From assembly GCF_004117935.1 (NCBI RefSeq), contig NZ_SDOY01000164.1, positions 1-64,000 on the forward strand: DNA of 64,000 nt. The letters run 5' to 3'. The DNA comes from Streptomyces roseicoloratus (GTDB taxonomy: Bacteria; Actinomycetota; Actinomycetes; Streptomycetales; Streptomycetaceae). Shown in pieces: positions 1 through 7,300 of this stretch; position 1 is the stretch's first letter; each line of letters starts with the position of its first letter. A program made the position numbers and the translations under genes. The notes under the pieces were generated by a model. That model did not search any database. It was not told where the DNA came from and saw nothing but the letters and a program-made list of their open reading frames with translations.

Positions 1-497
1 CCGGCGAGATCACCATCGACCCGTACGACCCCGCCCGCGTCTCCCCGAACGCCTACGACTGGCGCCTCGGCGACACCCTCCGCGTCTGCGCCGGCGACCT
101 CGACGCCGCCATCCCCACCACCTACACCGAGCAGGCGATCCCCACCACCGGCCTGGTACTCCAGCCCGGCCTGCTCTACCTCGGCGTCACCCACGAGCGC
201 ACCGGCTCGGAGGCGTACGCGCAGATGCTCAACGGCGACCGCACCATCGGAGCCCTCGGCATCTGGGTCCACGTCTCCGCCCCGCTCGGACACCAGGGCC
301 ACGCCATCCGCTGGACCCTGGAGATCCGCGCGGCCCGGCCCGTCCGCGTCTACCCGGGCATGACGTTCGGCAAGCTGGTCTTCCTGGCCTCCCAGGGCAC
401 CCCGGCCAGCTACCAGCGGCAGCTCGCGAAGTACGCCTCCACCGACGGGATCGACATCTCCCGCCTCTACGAGGAGATCGACGGAGGCCGCCGGTGA
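1..497 (+). CDS. dCTP deaminase/dUTPase-superfamily protein, 5' end missing
   Basis: The reading frame is open from base 3 and ends at TGA 495-497, so only the C-terminal 164 residues are visible. The fragment follows the dCTP deaminase plan: an early NAYDWRLGD segment (family N-SYD-RLG), then DRTIGALGIWVHVSAP, then WTLEI and PGMTFGKLVF strands of the trimeric jelly-roll. Family members deaminate dCTP to dUTP. The family's P-G-F-E-G loop, which carries the catalytic Glu, reads LGHQG here, so the Glu appears to be Gln. The protein may therefore bind nucleotide without classical activity. Its stop overlaps the next gene's GTG by 4 bases, implying co-translation with a glycosyltransferase. Family membership is fairly sure; activity is not. 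Confidence 0.75.
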   Translation, partial: GEITIDPYDPARVSPNAYDWRLGDTLRVCAGDLDAAIPTTYTEQAIPTTGLVLQPGLLYLGVTHERTGSEAYAQMLNGDRTIGALGIWVHVSAPLGHQGHAIRWTLEIRAARPVRVYPGMTFGKLVFLASQGTPASYQRQLAKYASTDGIDISRLYEEIDGGRR

Positions 498-1603
498 GTC
501 CTGACCGGAATCCGCTGGTCGCCACCTTCCTGGACCTGCCCGTCGGCAGCCCCGGCGGCAGCGTCGAACTCTTCCTCGACCTCTACACCGGCGAGAAACC
601 CCTCATTCCCGCAAGGGCCTTCATGCTCGCCCCGACCGGACCCCGCCCGCGGACACCGGCCGGCCTCGACCTGCTCAGCGCGAGCGGTAAGTGCCTGGAG
701 GGCCCCGCCTTCCACCGGTACGTCTCCCACCTGCGCCAAGCCCTGACGGCCGCGATCAACCCGTCCCAGATCGACGTCCTGCACCTGCAGCACCTCGCCT
801 TCGGCGCCACCCCCGCCCTGATCCGGGCCCTGCCCGCGCACCCCCGCATCGCCCTGGTCCACGGCACCGACCTGCTCTTCGCCGAAGCCCACCGCGACCA
901 GCTCCAGATCCTGCGGGCCACCGCCCGGGCGGCCGATGCCATCGTCGTCCCCACCGGTGCCATGGCCGACCACCTCCTCAAGCTCGCCCCGCAGACCGAC
1001 CGCCGCAAAATCACCCACATCCCTTGGGGCATCCCCGACCGCCTCCTCACCGACCCGCCCGCCCGAACCACCCACACATCCAAGAGCCACCTCCGCCTGC
1101 TGTACGCGGGCCGGCTGACCGCCGAGAAAGGCGTCGAGGCCCTGATCCGGAGCGTGGCCCCGCTCCAGGGCGTCGAGCTGTCGATCGCCGCCCCCAGCGC
1201 TCAGTTCCGCGCGCTGGCCCCACGGCTGCGACAGGCCGGGGTGAGGGCCCGCTATCTCGGCTGGCTCCGCCGTCCCCAGCTGTGGAAAACGTTCGCCGAG
1301 CACGACGTACTCGTCATGCCCTCCACGACCCTGGAGGCCATGGGCCTGGTCGGCCTGGAAGCCCAAGCCTGCGGCCTCCCCGTCCTCTACCAGCCCGTCC
1401 CCGGCCTCAGCGAAGCCCTCGCCCGCTCCGGCATGGCCACCGACTTCACCCACCCCTCCGCCCTCACCCGGGACCTGGACCGCCTGCGGACCGAACCCGG
1501 TCTTCTCTCCGCCCTCAGACAGGCCGGCTACGCCAACGCCGCCCGCTACCTCCTGTCGAAGACGGCCCGCGAACTGGCTGGCCTCGGCCGACAGCTCACC
1601 TGA
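494..1603 (+). CDS. Glycosyltransferase family 4 protein
   Basis: A 369-aa GT-B fold enzyme expected to transfer a sugar from a nucleotide-sugar donor with retention. Visible signatures are HGTD (residues 123-126) in the acceptor half, HIPWGIPD (175-182), the YAGRLTAEKG start of the donor domain (204-213), and the E-x7-E pair E281/E289 inside an EAMGLVGLEAQACGLPVL segment. It starts at GTG 494, overlapping the preceding stop by 4 bases, so the dCTP-deaminase-like gene and this one form an operon. No signal peptide or membrane segment is seen. The acceptor cannot be told from sequence. Pairing with a nucleotide-metabolism protein hints at a nucleoside-like or secondary-metabolite acceptor, which is inference. 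Confidence 0.85.
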   Translation: MSPDRNPLVATFLDLPVGSPGGSVELFLDLYTGEKPLIPARAFMLAPTGPRPRTPAGLDLLSASGKCLEGPAFHRYVSHLRQALTAAINPSQIDVLHLQHLAFGATPALIRALPAHPRIALVHGTDLLFAEAHRDQLQILRATARAADAIVVPTGAMADHLLKLAPQTDRRKITHIPWGIPDRLLTDPPARTTHTSKSHLRLLYAGRLTAEKGVEALIRSVAPLQGVELSIAAPSAQFRALAPRLRQAGVRARYLGWLRRPQLWKTFAEHDVLVMPSTTLEAMGLVGLEAQACGLPVLYQPVPGLSEALARSGMATDFTHPSALTRDLDRLRTEPGLLSALRQAGYANAARYLLSKTARELAGLGRQLT

Positions 1604-1715
1604 GATCCAGCCGGGCCGGGCAGCACTCCAGGCGACCACCGGCACGCCGTTGCCCGGCCCGACCGACCCACGTCACTACGCTGGCCGCTGGGATGCCCAC
1701 ACGAAGAGGGAGACC

Positions 1716-2759
1716 ATGCCGTACCGCACCGACCGCATCGAGCATCTGCTGAGCGAAGGCGTCCGTGACAAGGTCTACCCGGGCGCGGTGTGGGCCGTCG
1801 GCGACTCCGGCGGCGTCCGGGCGGCAGGCGCCACCGGCGTCCTGGATCCCGACGAGCCGGACGTGAAGATGCGGCCGGACACCGTGTTCGACGCCGCCAG
1901 TCTCACCAAGATCCTCGCGGTCTGGGCCTCCATCGGAGCCCTGTGGGAGGACAGCATCCTCGACCTCGACGCCCCGCTCGGCACCTTCTGGGACGAGGTC
2001 ACCGGTCACCCGCTCGGGGCCGTGACCGCCCGGCAGCTCCTGACCCACACTGCCGGCCTCCCCCTCCGCGCCCAGTTGAAGAACCTCTACGGCACCGACC
2101 CCACCGACATCCGCCGCGGAGTCCTGCACGAAGCCCTCAACCGGCCGCCTGGCGAAGCCGTCGAGTACACCGACCGGGCCGCCCTCATCCTCGGCTACCT
2201 CGCCGAACACCTCTCCGGCCGACCCCTCGACCAGCTCTGCGAGGAGAGGACCTGGCGCCCGCTGGGCATGGACTCCACGCGCTTCGGCCCGTTGTCCGCC
2301 GACATGGCGACCCGGTGCGCCCCCACCGAAGTCGACCAGGACACCGGCGCCCACCTCAAGGGCACCGCCCACGACTTCTCCGCCCGTCTCCTCGGCGGAG
2401 TGTGCGGCATCGCCGGCACCTTCACCGTCCTCGACGACCTGGCCGTCTTCCTTCGCTACATGCTCGACCACACCACCGCCCCCGCCGCGGCCGGCTTCGG
2501 CGCCGAGTGGAGCGCTTACTCCCTCACCGTGCAGACTGGCGGCCTCCAGCCAGAACGTGGCCTGTTCTGGCACCCGGCCCCCGGCACCACCGACGAGCAG
2601 GACGTCTGGGTCCACTACGGCTTCACCGGCACCGGGATGTGGATCTCCCCCACCCAGGACCGCTGGGCGGTACTGCTGACCAACAAGCTCTACTACACCC
2701 GCGACCGCCAGCCACTGACCGACGTCCGCAACGCCTTCCGCCAGGCGGCATTCGCCTGA
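1716..2759 (+). CDS. Serine hydrolase, class C beta-lactamase family
   Basis: A 347-aa cytoplasmic-looking protein with the penicillin-binding-protein/class C beta-lactamase core. The SLTK tetrad (S62, K65) is the S-x-x-K nucleophile motif, YTD (151-153) stands in the Y-x-N position, and HYGFTG (300-305) in the K/H-T/S-G position. The family hydrolyses esters or peptides. The ATG at 1716 follows AGAGGGAG at a good distance and starts at the usual family boundary. An upstream in-frame TTG at 1650 would add 22 unconvincing residues. There is no signal peptide, so an intracellular esterase role is likelier than cell-wall work. It lies 112 bp after the glycosyltransferase and may share its transcript. 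Confidence 0.85.
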   Translation: MPYRTDRIEHLLSEGVRDKVYPGAVWAVGDSGGVRAAGATGVLDPDEPDVKMRPDTVFDAASLTKILAVWASIGALWEDSILDLDAPLGTFWDEVTGHPLGAVTARQLLTHTAGLPLRAQLKNLYGTDPTDIRRGVLHEALNRPPGEAVEYTDRAALILGYLAEHLSGRPLDQLCEERTWRPLGMDSTRFGPLSADMATRCAPTEVDQDTGAHLKGTAHDFSARLLGGVCGIAGTFTVLDDLAVFLRYMLDHTTAPAAAGFGAEWSAYSLTVQTGGLQPERGLFWHPAPGTTDEQDVWVHYGFTGTGMWISPTQDRWAVLLTNKLYYTRDRQPLTDVRNAFRQAAFA

Positions 2760-2957
2760 TCTCTCGGTGCGGCCCAGAGCAGAACGCCGCTGGCTTGACC
2801 GCAAACGGCTTCAAAGATGAGGACTCGTGGCCCTGCTGGACGCGCGTGGCGCAAAAGAAGCGGCGACGACTCCTGTTACCGATCTGGACGTTGAGGGCCT
2901 GTTCCCACATGCTCCACCCGCCCCTATCCTCGCGATCAAGCGGCAAGGGGAGGGCGC
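2760..2957. other. Intergenic region before the DUF4365 cassette
   Basis: About 200 bp with no coding pattern. It is slightly less G+C-rich than its surroundings, with a TTGACC element at 2793 but no well-spaced -10 hexamer. A purine-rich AGGGGAGG stretch just before GTG 2958 can serve as the ribosome binding site of the next gene. The promoter of the 2958-4590 gene pair probably lies here; this is inference from gene orientation. Confidence 0.3.
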
Positions 2958-3461
2958 GTGGCAGGCGAAGCGACAAGCTGGCAGAAGGAACAGATCAGCC
3001 GCGCGTACGTACATGCCCTCGCTTCCCAAGGCGGTTACACCGTGGGCGAGTGGAACGTCGACAAGGACGGTGTGGACGTCACGCTCCGGGATCGCGGCCT
3101 GATGGTCGACTTTCAGCTCAAGTGCACCCAGAGCCCCCGTGTCATCCGAGGCGGATACAGCTTCGACCTGGATGTCGAGACCTACGACAAGCTACGGAGC
3201 ACGGAGCGCTCCGCACCTGGGCACTTGGTGCTCCTGGTGGTACCGCCCAACCTCGAACTCTGGGTCACCCAGCACTCCGATTCAGTCGTACTCGCCTGCC
3301 ACGGATACTGGGCCTGCCTGCACGGCCGCGACTCGGCGGCCAGTCGTGCCACCACCGCGATCAGCCTCCCGGAGGAGCAGCAGCTCTCGGTGAAGTCCAT
3401 GCGTGGCATGTTCGATATGGCGCGCAGCATTCTCCTGTCCGGCAGCGCGAGGGTGAACTGA
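2958..3461 (+). CDS. DUF4365 protein, restriction-endonuclease-like core
   Basis: A 167-aa protein matching the DUF4365 family. The recognisable centre is G38-V39-D40 followed thirteen residues later by Q53-L54-K55 in a predicted beta-hairpin. This spacing resembles the D...(E/Q)xK active site of PD-(D/E)XK nucleases, the fold usually proposed for this family. The GTG at 2958 follows an AGGGGAGG ribosome binding site. Only one base separates its stop from the ATG of the next gene, so the two proteins are almost surely made together. The pair sits on the accessory side of a tRNA-derived direct repeat. Nuclease activity and a defence role are inferences. Family assignment is fairly safe. Confidence 0.7.
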   Translation: MAGEATSWQKEQISRAYVHALASQGGYTVGEWNVDKDGVDVTLRDRGLMVDFQLKCTQSPRVIRGGYSFDLDVETYDKLRSTERSAPGHLVLLVVPPNLELWVTQHSDSVVLACHGYWACLHGRDSAASRATTAISLPEEQQLSVKSMRGMFDMARSILLSGSARVN

Positions 3462-3462
3462 C

Positions 3463-4590
3463 ATGGCTACCGACACGCTTCCCTTCGGGCCGGACGAGAT
3501 CCGCAGCTATCTCAAGGTCACCGGCTGGTCCACCGTGTCCGGAAGCGACGTCGCCGAACTCTGGCGCCTGCCGGGACCGACCGAGGAAGTCGTCCTCGTT
3601 CCCATGAAGTCCGGGGCCCCGGACTTCGGCAAGCGCGCACGCATGCTCGTCGAAGACCTGGCGCGCGTCAGCGCCGAAGACACGCGAACCGTGCAGGACG
3701 CCATCGCCTCCGTGTTCCACGACGTGACGGACCTCAGGGCCTCCCACCCCACGATTCGGGACGGATCGATCCCCCTGGATGCCGGATTCGAGCTGTTCCA
3801 GTCCGCTAAGCGCCTCCGCGTGGCCTCGGCCGCGGCCACCATCCGACGCCAGGGACACTTTCGTAATTTCCCGACTCGCGCCCGGGACCAAGCCCGCGAC
3901 GTACGCCTCGGACAGACCCGTAAGGGCTCGTACATCGTGCCCATCATCAGCCAGGCACGGTCACCGCTGGACGTGTACGAGCGGGGGCAGGAGCAGATCG
4001 ACATCGAGGTCGAGGAGACGCTCTTCGACCGACGAGTGACCGCGACCATGTCCCGTGCCTTGGGCGTGCTGGAGGAAATGGCCGGCGCAGAGCGAGTGCC
4101 CACGCCGAGCGAGATCACAGATTCCATCGGGGAAGGCGTCTCGTACGAGCTGTGCCAAGCCCTGTCCAAGGTCGTGAACAGTGACGCGGTCGACACGCTG
4201 GACGTCACTTTCAACTGGTCCCGCGTGGCAGCGGCTCCACCTGGCACGCCGCGTGAGGTCGAGTTCAACCACGATGCCATCGCCATCGTGGAGCGAGTAT
4301 CCGACCAGCTCAAGACGAGCGTTTACAGCCGCGAGAACGTAATCTTCGGCTTGGTCACTCACCTGAACCGTCATCCAGACGACGAAACAGGCCGGGTGGG
4401 CGTCCAGGCCCTCATCCAGCGACGCAGCCGCACGGTCTGGATGGACCTTCCCGACGCCGGCTATCACGAGGCAGTCCGCTGCCATGACTCCGGCATCCCC
4501 GTGCGCGTCCGCGGGGTGCTCAATAGCCCACCCGGAGGTTCCGCCACCATGCAGGTCGCCGACTTCGGGCCGGATCCGTCCCTGGGGTAG
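3463..4590 (+). CDS. Unknown 375-aa partner of the DUF4365 protein
   Basis: I do not recognise this family. The protein is soluble, lacks a signal peptide, membrane segment or Walker motif, and looks mixed alpha/beta. Its N-terminal third contains a VVLVP-type strand and a long helical region (about 65-130). A GSYIVPIISQA strand lies near 165, a charged helical stretch near 180-215, and a C-terminal beta-rich portion contains VRVRGVLNSPPGG. It starts one base after the DUF4365 gene, so the two form a translationally linked cassette. Codon use is normal for the window. It could be a sensor, a regulator of the nuclease-like partner or a nucleic-acid binder; none of these is shown by the sequence. 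Confidence 0.7.
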   Translation: MATDTLPFGPDEIRSYLKVTGWSTVSGSDVAELWRLPGPTEEVVLVPMKSGAPDFGKRARMLVEDLARVSAEDTRTVQDAIASVFHDVTDLRASHPTIRDGSIPLDAGFELFQSAKRLRVASAAATIRRQGHFRNFPTRARDQARDVRLGQTRKGSYIVPIISQARSPLDVYERGQEQIDIEVEETLFDRRVTATMSRALGVLEEMAGAERVPTPSEITDSIGEGVSYELCQALSKVVNSDAVDTLDVTFNWSRVAAAPPGTPREVEFNHDAIAIVERVSDQLKTSVYSRENVIFGLVTHLNRHPDDETGRVGVQALIQRRSRTVWMDLPDAGYHEAVRCHDSGIPVRVRGVLNSPPGGSATMQVADFGPDPSLG

Positions 4591-4737
4591 TAGTCGGCCC
4601 CACTGATGCCGTACCGGGCGCAAGGCGTGCCCCATCGACACCTCTCGGCACACGTCATGGCGGCGGATATCGGGAATCGGCCTGACGTCACGCTCAAGAC
4701 AAATAGGCTGCTTGCCGGATCTGACGGGAAGAGGCCG

Positions 4738-5055
4738 ATGCAGTACTGCGAACGCCACGAGATGAACAACTGTGCGGACTGCGCTCCGCGCACACCACGC
4801 AGCGCCACGCCCGCCGGCGAATGGGACGGGTGGCCGGCGGCTGCGATCGTCATCCACGCCAGTGGCAAGGCCCACCTCCCGGGCTGCGGACACATCGCCC
4901 CGGCCGACATTCGACCACCCCTGTACGGCTGGGTGCTCGCCCCCTCGCCTGGAGCATGGCGTCGCCTCGCACCTTCTAACCCGCTCCACGCCACGAGTGG
5001 CAACACGGAGCGAGCGGCCGTAAGCCGCTGCATGACCTGCGACGCAACGCAGTAG
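4738..5055 (+). CDS. Small cysteine/histidine-rich hypothetical protein
   Basis: A 105-aa protein of unknown family. The N terminus has C4, H7, C12 and C15, a spacing suitable for a zinc knuckle. More Cys/His follow in the LPGCGH segment and in the RCMTC segment at the C terminus, so two metal sites are possible. The ATG at 4738 follows GGGAAGAGG and begins directly with the cysteine cluster. A longer in-frame start at 4606 lacks a ribosome binding site and adds low-quality sequence. It lies 147 bp after the 375-aa gene and 23 bp before the next small gene. Nothing shows whether it belongs functionally to the DUF4365 cassette. Confidence 0.5.
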   Translation: MQYCERHEMNNCADCAPRTPRSATPAGEWDGWPAAAIVIHASGKAHLPGCGHIAPADIRPPLYGWVLAPSPGAWRRLAPSNPLHATSGNTERAAVSRCMTCDATQ

Positions 5056-5078
5056 GGCAACCGAGAGGACCGCTACGC

Positions 5079-5573
5079 GTGACCTATCAGCCGGACCGGA
5101 CCTGCGGGCGACCTACCCGTTCAGGCACCCCCTGCAAGATCCGGATTTCAGGTTCGGACGTGGCCTGCGGCACCCATGCCACCGAGCAGGACAAGGCCGT
5201 AGCAGAAGCCCACCGTCGAGGGTGGAACGAAGGGTGGAAAGACGGATGTGAAAGCGGTGCGAGCTCCTCCAAGTCTCACATCGCGCATCTGGAGAAGCGC
5301 GTCAAGGAGCTTGAGGAGCAGCTCGACGCCGCACGGCGCGTGTACGAGGTCGACGGCTGCCAGGTCGTGCAAGTCGGTAAGTACAGCTATCGCTGGCGCG
5401 GAAGCGACCCACTTGCAGTCGGCGACCGCGTACTACTGCCCGAGAACTGGCTGAGCAAGATCAAGGAAGGCCCGGGCCCCACAGTGGGCGTCGTCACCAA
5501 GCTCGGCACCACGTACCGCGGTTCCCTGGCGGACATCGTGGGGCGGGCGCCGACCACCGACGGGACCGATTGA
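5079..5573 (+). CDS. Hypothetical protein: zinc-finger-like N terminus, coiled coil, SH3-like C terminus
   Basis: A 164-aa protein with three visible parts. The N terminus has C9, C19, C30 and H33 in the pattern seen in short one-finger proteins (C-x3-T-x2-GTPC...CxxH). Residues about 65-90 form a heptad-rich charged helix, probably a coiled coil. The remainder is beta-rich with a VGDRVLLP segment like an SH3-type barrel. It starts at GTG 5079 with a GAGAGGAC ribosome binding site and lies 23 bp after the cysteine-rich gene. It is the last gene before the tRNA-derived repeat at 5706, the position where cargo genes of integrated elements often end. Function is unknown; nucleic-acid or protein scaffolding is a guess. 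Confidence 0.6.
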   Translation: MTYQPDRTCGRPTRSGTPCKIRISGSDVACGTHATEQDKAVAEAHRRGWNEGWKDGCESGASSSKSHIAHLEKRVKELEEQLDAARRVYEVDGCQVVQVGKYSYRWRGSDPLAVGDRVLLPENWLSKIKEGPGPTVGVVTKLGTTYRGSLADIVGRAPTTDGTD

Positions 5574-5595
5574 CGAACCCCGTGCCACAACGTGC

Positions 5596-5753
5596 CAGTA
5601 GGGGCGGTAAACAGCGGTCAACAGCAGGCGCGGGAGGACAGTCGAGAGACCTACGCCTGACGGCCTTTTCCGCAGGTCAGAGGCCATTTGAGTGCCCAAG
5701 TGCGGGGTGATTCCCAAGCTTATAGCGCGGGTTCGATTCCCGTCATCCGCTCC
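5596..5753 (+). repeat. tRNA-Gly(CCC) 3'-half repeat, copy 1, with conserved left arm (att-like site)
   Basis: Bases 5706-5752 equal the 3' half of a tRNA-Gly: anticodon loop TTCCCAA, T-arm GGGTTCGATTCCC, acceptor strand CATCCGC, discriminator T, then CC(A). The 5' half is missing, so this is not a working tRNA gene. The 47 bp recur without mismatch at 7207-7253. To the left, GTGCC...GGGGCGGT...CAGCGGTCA and CGCAGGTCAG (5671-5680) recur at matching spacing before copy 2, giving about 155 bp of duplicated context. Such arrangements are typical of att sites left by integrases that use tRNA 3' ends. Confidence 0.75.
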
Positions 5754-5759
5754 ACAGCA

Positions 5760-5786
5760 AAGCCCCAGGTCAGAGACCTGGGGCTT
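5760..5786 (+). terminator. Terminator hairpin after tRNA-like copy 1
   Basis: A perfect 12-bp inverted repeat, AAGCCCCAGGTC / GACCTGGGGCTT, with the 3-base loop AGA and a T-containing tail GTTTGTT. The same hairpin family follows tRNA-like copies 2, 3 and 4, so it was probably the native tRNA terminator and was copied with the att site. Confidence 0.8.
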
Positions 5787-6013
5787 GTTTGTTGGCAGAC
5801 GAGTCTCGCGACTCACACGCCCTTCAGCACCGCGAGACGGGGCACGCGAAGGGCACGAAAATCCTCATCGTCTCGCGGGAGGTCCCGTATGAGCCCGCTG
5901 ACCTGCATCTAGACCATCCTTACCGCCACTGAAGCCCGGTGGGAGCCCTGAGCCAGGTGTTCCCTGTACCGGAATCGCCCGGCCGTCTCGCGCTCCTGCG
6001 GAATAATCAAGGC

Positions 6014-6361
6014 ATGGCAGCCACGCCCAGCGTCCCCGAGGTCCGCCGTACCAGATACGCCCGGCGGCTTCCCGCCAAGCTCTCGGAGCTCGGCGGTCCC
6101 GCCCACGGCCACGTCGCCCTTCCACTGCACCTCTCGTGGTCCGGCCTGGCCCGGTTCGACCTTGACCAGCCCCGGTTGCGGATGAGCTGTTACCGGATCG
6201 TCCTGGCGGAGGGGCAGCACGATGACCTGGTTCACTATCTGAACCGGGACCTGCTGGTCGCCATGTGGCCCGTCCTGCGCACGCTGATCAGCCGGGACAT
6301 CCGTGACGTCTGGGAGAACGCCTTCAACGAACTGGCGCCCGACGACCAGGCTGCTGCGTGA
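6014..6361 (+). CDS. Putative antitoxin of the AbiEii-type toxin
   Basis: A 115-aa protein with no family I recognise. It begins with a basic stretch (RRTRYARRLPAKL), has a beta-rich middle, and ends in an acidic helical part (ISRDIRDVWENAF). The ATG at 6014 gives a compact product. A GTG at 5939 is possible but lies near the upstream repeat. Its TGA overlaps the GTG of the nucleotidyltransferase gene (GTGA), the tight coupling usual for toxin-antitoxin operons. The partner family normally has an AbiEi/winged-helix antitoxin; this protein is shorter and lacks that signature. The antitoxin role is inferred from position only. Confidence 0.5.
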   Translation: MAATPSVPEVRRTRYARRLPAKLSELGGPAHGHVALPLHLSWSGLARFDLDQPRLRMSCYRIVLAEGQHDDLVHYLNRDLLVAMWPVLRTLISRDIRDVWENAFNELAPDDQAAA

Positions 6362-7029
6362 ATCTCACGGAACTGCACCGGCGGCTCCTCGCGGATCTCC
6401 TCGCCGTAGGCAACGATTACCCGCTCGTGCTCACGGGTGGCTACGCCGTCCAGGCGCACGGATTGGTCGACCGGCTCAGCAAGGACCTCGATGTCGCCAC
6501 CGAGAACCCGGCGCCGATGGCGAAAATCGCCGCGACCGTACGCACCGGGCTGGAGCAACGCGGCTGGCAGGTGCGGGGGTTGGAAACCGACCCGCTATAC
6601 GCGCGGTTGATCGTCACCGACGCCGCCACCGGCGAGGAGTGCGAGGTCGACGTCCTCAAGGAAGCACTCTGGCGCCCGCCCGTGAAGACTCAGCACGGTT
6701 TGGTGCTTTCCCTGGAGGACGTCGTCGGCACAAAGGTCCGGGCACTGGCAGACCGCGGCCTGGCACGTGACCTGATCGACGTCCGCGCGGCAGCCGACCG
6801 CTGGGGGCACAGCGAACTCGAAGAACTCGGCCGCCGCCATGCCCGCGACAGCTTCGACCTCTCCGACCTTCAGGCCCGGCTCGCCGGCGCGGACTGGATC
6901 GATGACACCGAGTTCGCCGCGTACGGACTCGACGACGACCAGACTCTCGAGCTGCGACAGTGGGCTCAGGAGTGGGCCGATGACATCGCCGAGAGACTCC
7001 AGGAAGCGGAAGAGCCACCGGACGACTGA
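6358..7029 (+). CDS. AbiEii/AbiGii-type nucleotidyltransferase toxin
   Basis: A 223-aa minimal nucleotidyltransferase (DUF1814/AbiEii type). Visible motifs are LTGG (G27, G28), the metal-binding pair in SKDLDVAT (D43, D45), a third carboxylate in ECEVDV (D98), and the family C-motif K126...AL..RGLARDLID (to D141). Related toxins transfer nucleotides to tRNA 3' ends or other targets and cause abortive infection or stasis unless neutralised. The GTG start overlaps the upstream gene by 4 bases. The gene pair is the sole content between two perfect 47-bp tRNA-Gly repeats, indicating arrival as a small cargo. Family assignment is confident; the target is unknown. Confidence 0.8.
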   Translation: MNLTELHRRLLADLLAVGNDYPLVLTGGYAVQAHGLVDRLSKDLDVATENPAPMAKIAATVRTGLEQRGWQVRGLETDPLYARLIVTDAATGEECEVDVLKEALWRPPVKTQHGLVLSLEDVVGTKVRALADRGLARDLIDVRAAADRWGHSELEELGRRHARDSFDLSDLQARLAGADWIDDTEFAAYGLDDDQTLELRQWAQEWADDIAERLQEAEEPPDD

Positions 7030-7093
7030 TCACCGAGCGCCGAACACCACGAGAAGGCTTCACATCTCCGAGGAATCCGGTCGTGCCCCAGCC

Positions 7094-7253
7094 GTGCCCT
7101 TCGGGGCGGTGCCCAGCGGTCACCACGCGTATCGCCGAGCCAACGAGAAGCGCCGCACCAGGCGCCGTTTTCGCAGGTCAGGCATCAGATGATCAAACTG
7201 GGCGACGGTGATTCCCAAGCTTATAGCGCGGGTTCGATTCCCGTCATCCGCTC
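7094..7253 (+). repeat. tRNA-Gly(CCC) 3'-half repeat, copy 2, with conserved left arm
   Basis: The 47 bp at 7207-7253 are identical to those at 5706-5752. The flanking left arm is also related: CGCAGGTCAG at 7172-7181 lies 35 bp upstream of the repeat start, exactly as in copy 1, and CAGCGGTCA lies 93 bp upstream (94 in copy 1). After the acceptor strand the sequence diverges (CTTCC instead of CACAG). Only the toxin-antitoxin pair lies between copies 1 and 2, about 1.5 kb apart. Confidence 0.75.
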
Positions 7254-7258
7254 TTCCA

Positions 7259-7289
7259 CGAAGCCCCAGGTCAGCGACCTGGGGCTTCG
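7259..7289. terminator. Bidirectional terminator after tRNA-like copy 2
   Basis: A perfect 14-bp stem, CGAAGCCCCAGGTC / GACCTGGGGCTTCG, with loop AGC, followed by TTTT on the plus strand. It separates the toxin operon from the convergent response-regulator gene that ends at 7301 and can serve both. Confidence 0.8.
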
Positions 7290-7300
7290 TTTTGCCATCG

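Noticed and set aside
5706..5754. Functional tRNA-Gly gene
   Set aside because: Only the 3' half is present; upstream bases cannot form acceptor 5' strand, D-arm or a full anticodon stem. The same applies at 7207, 9906 and 17349.
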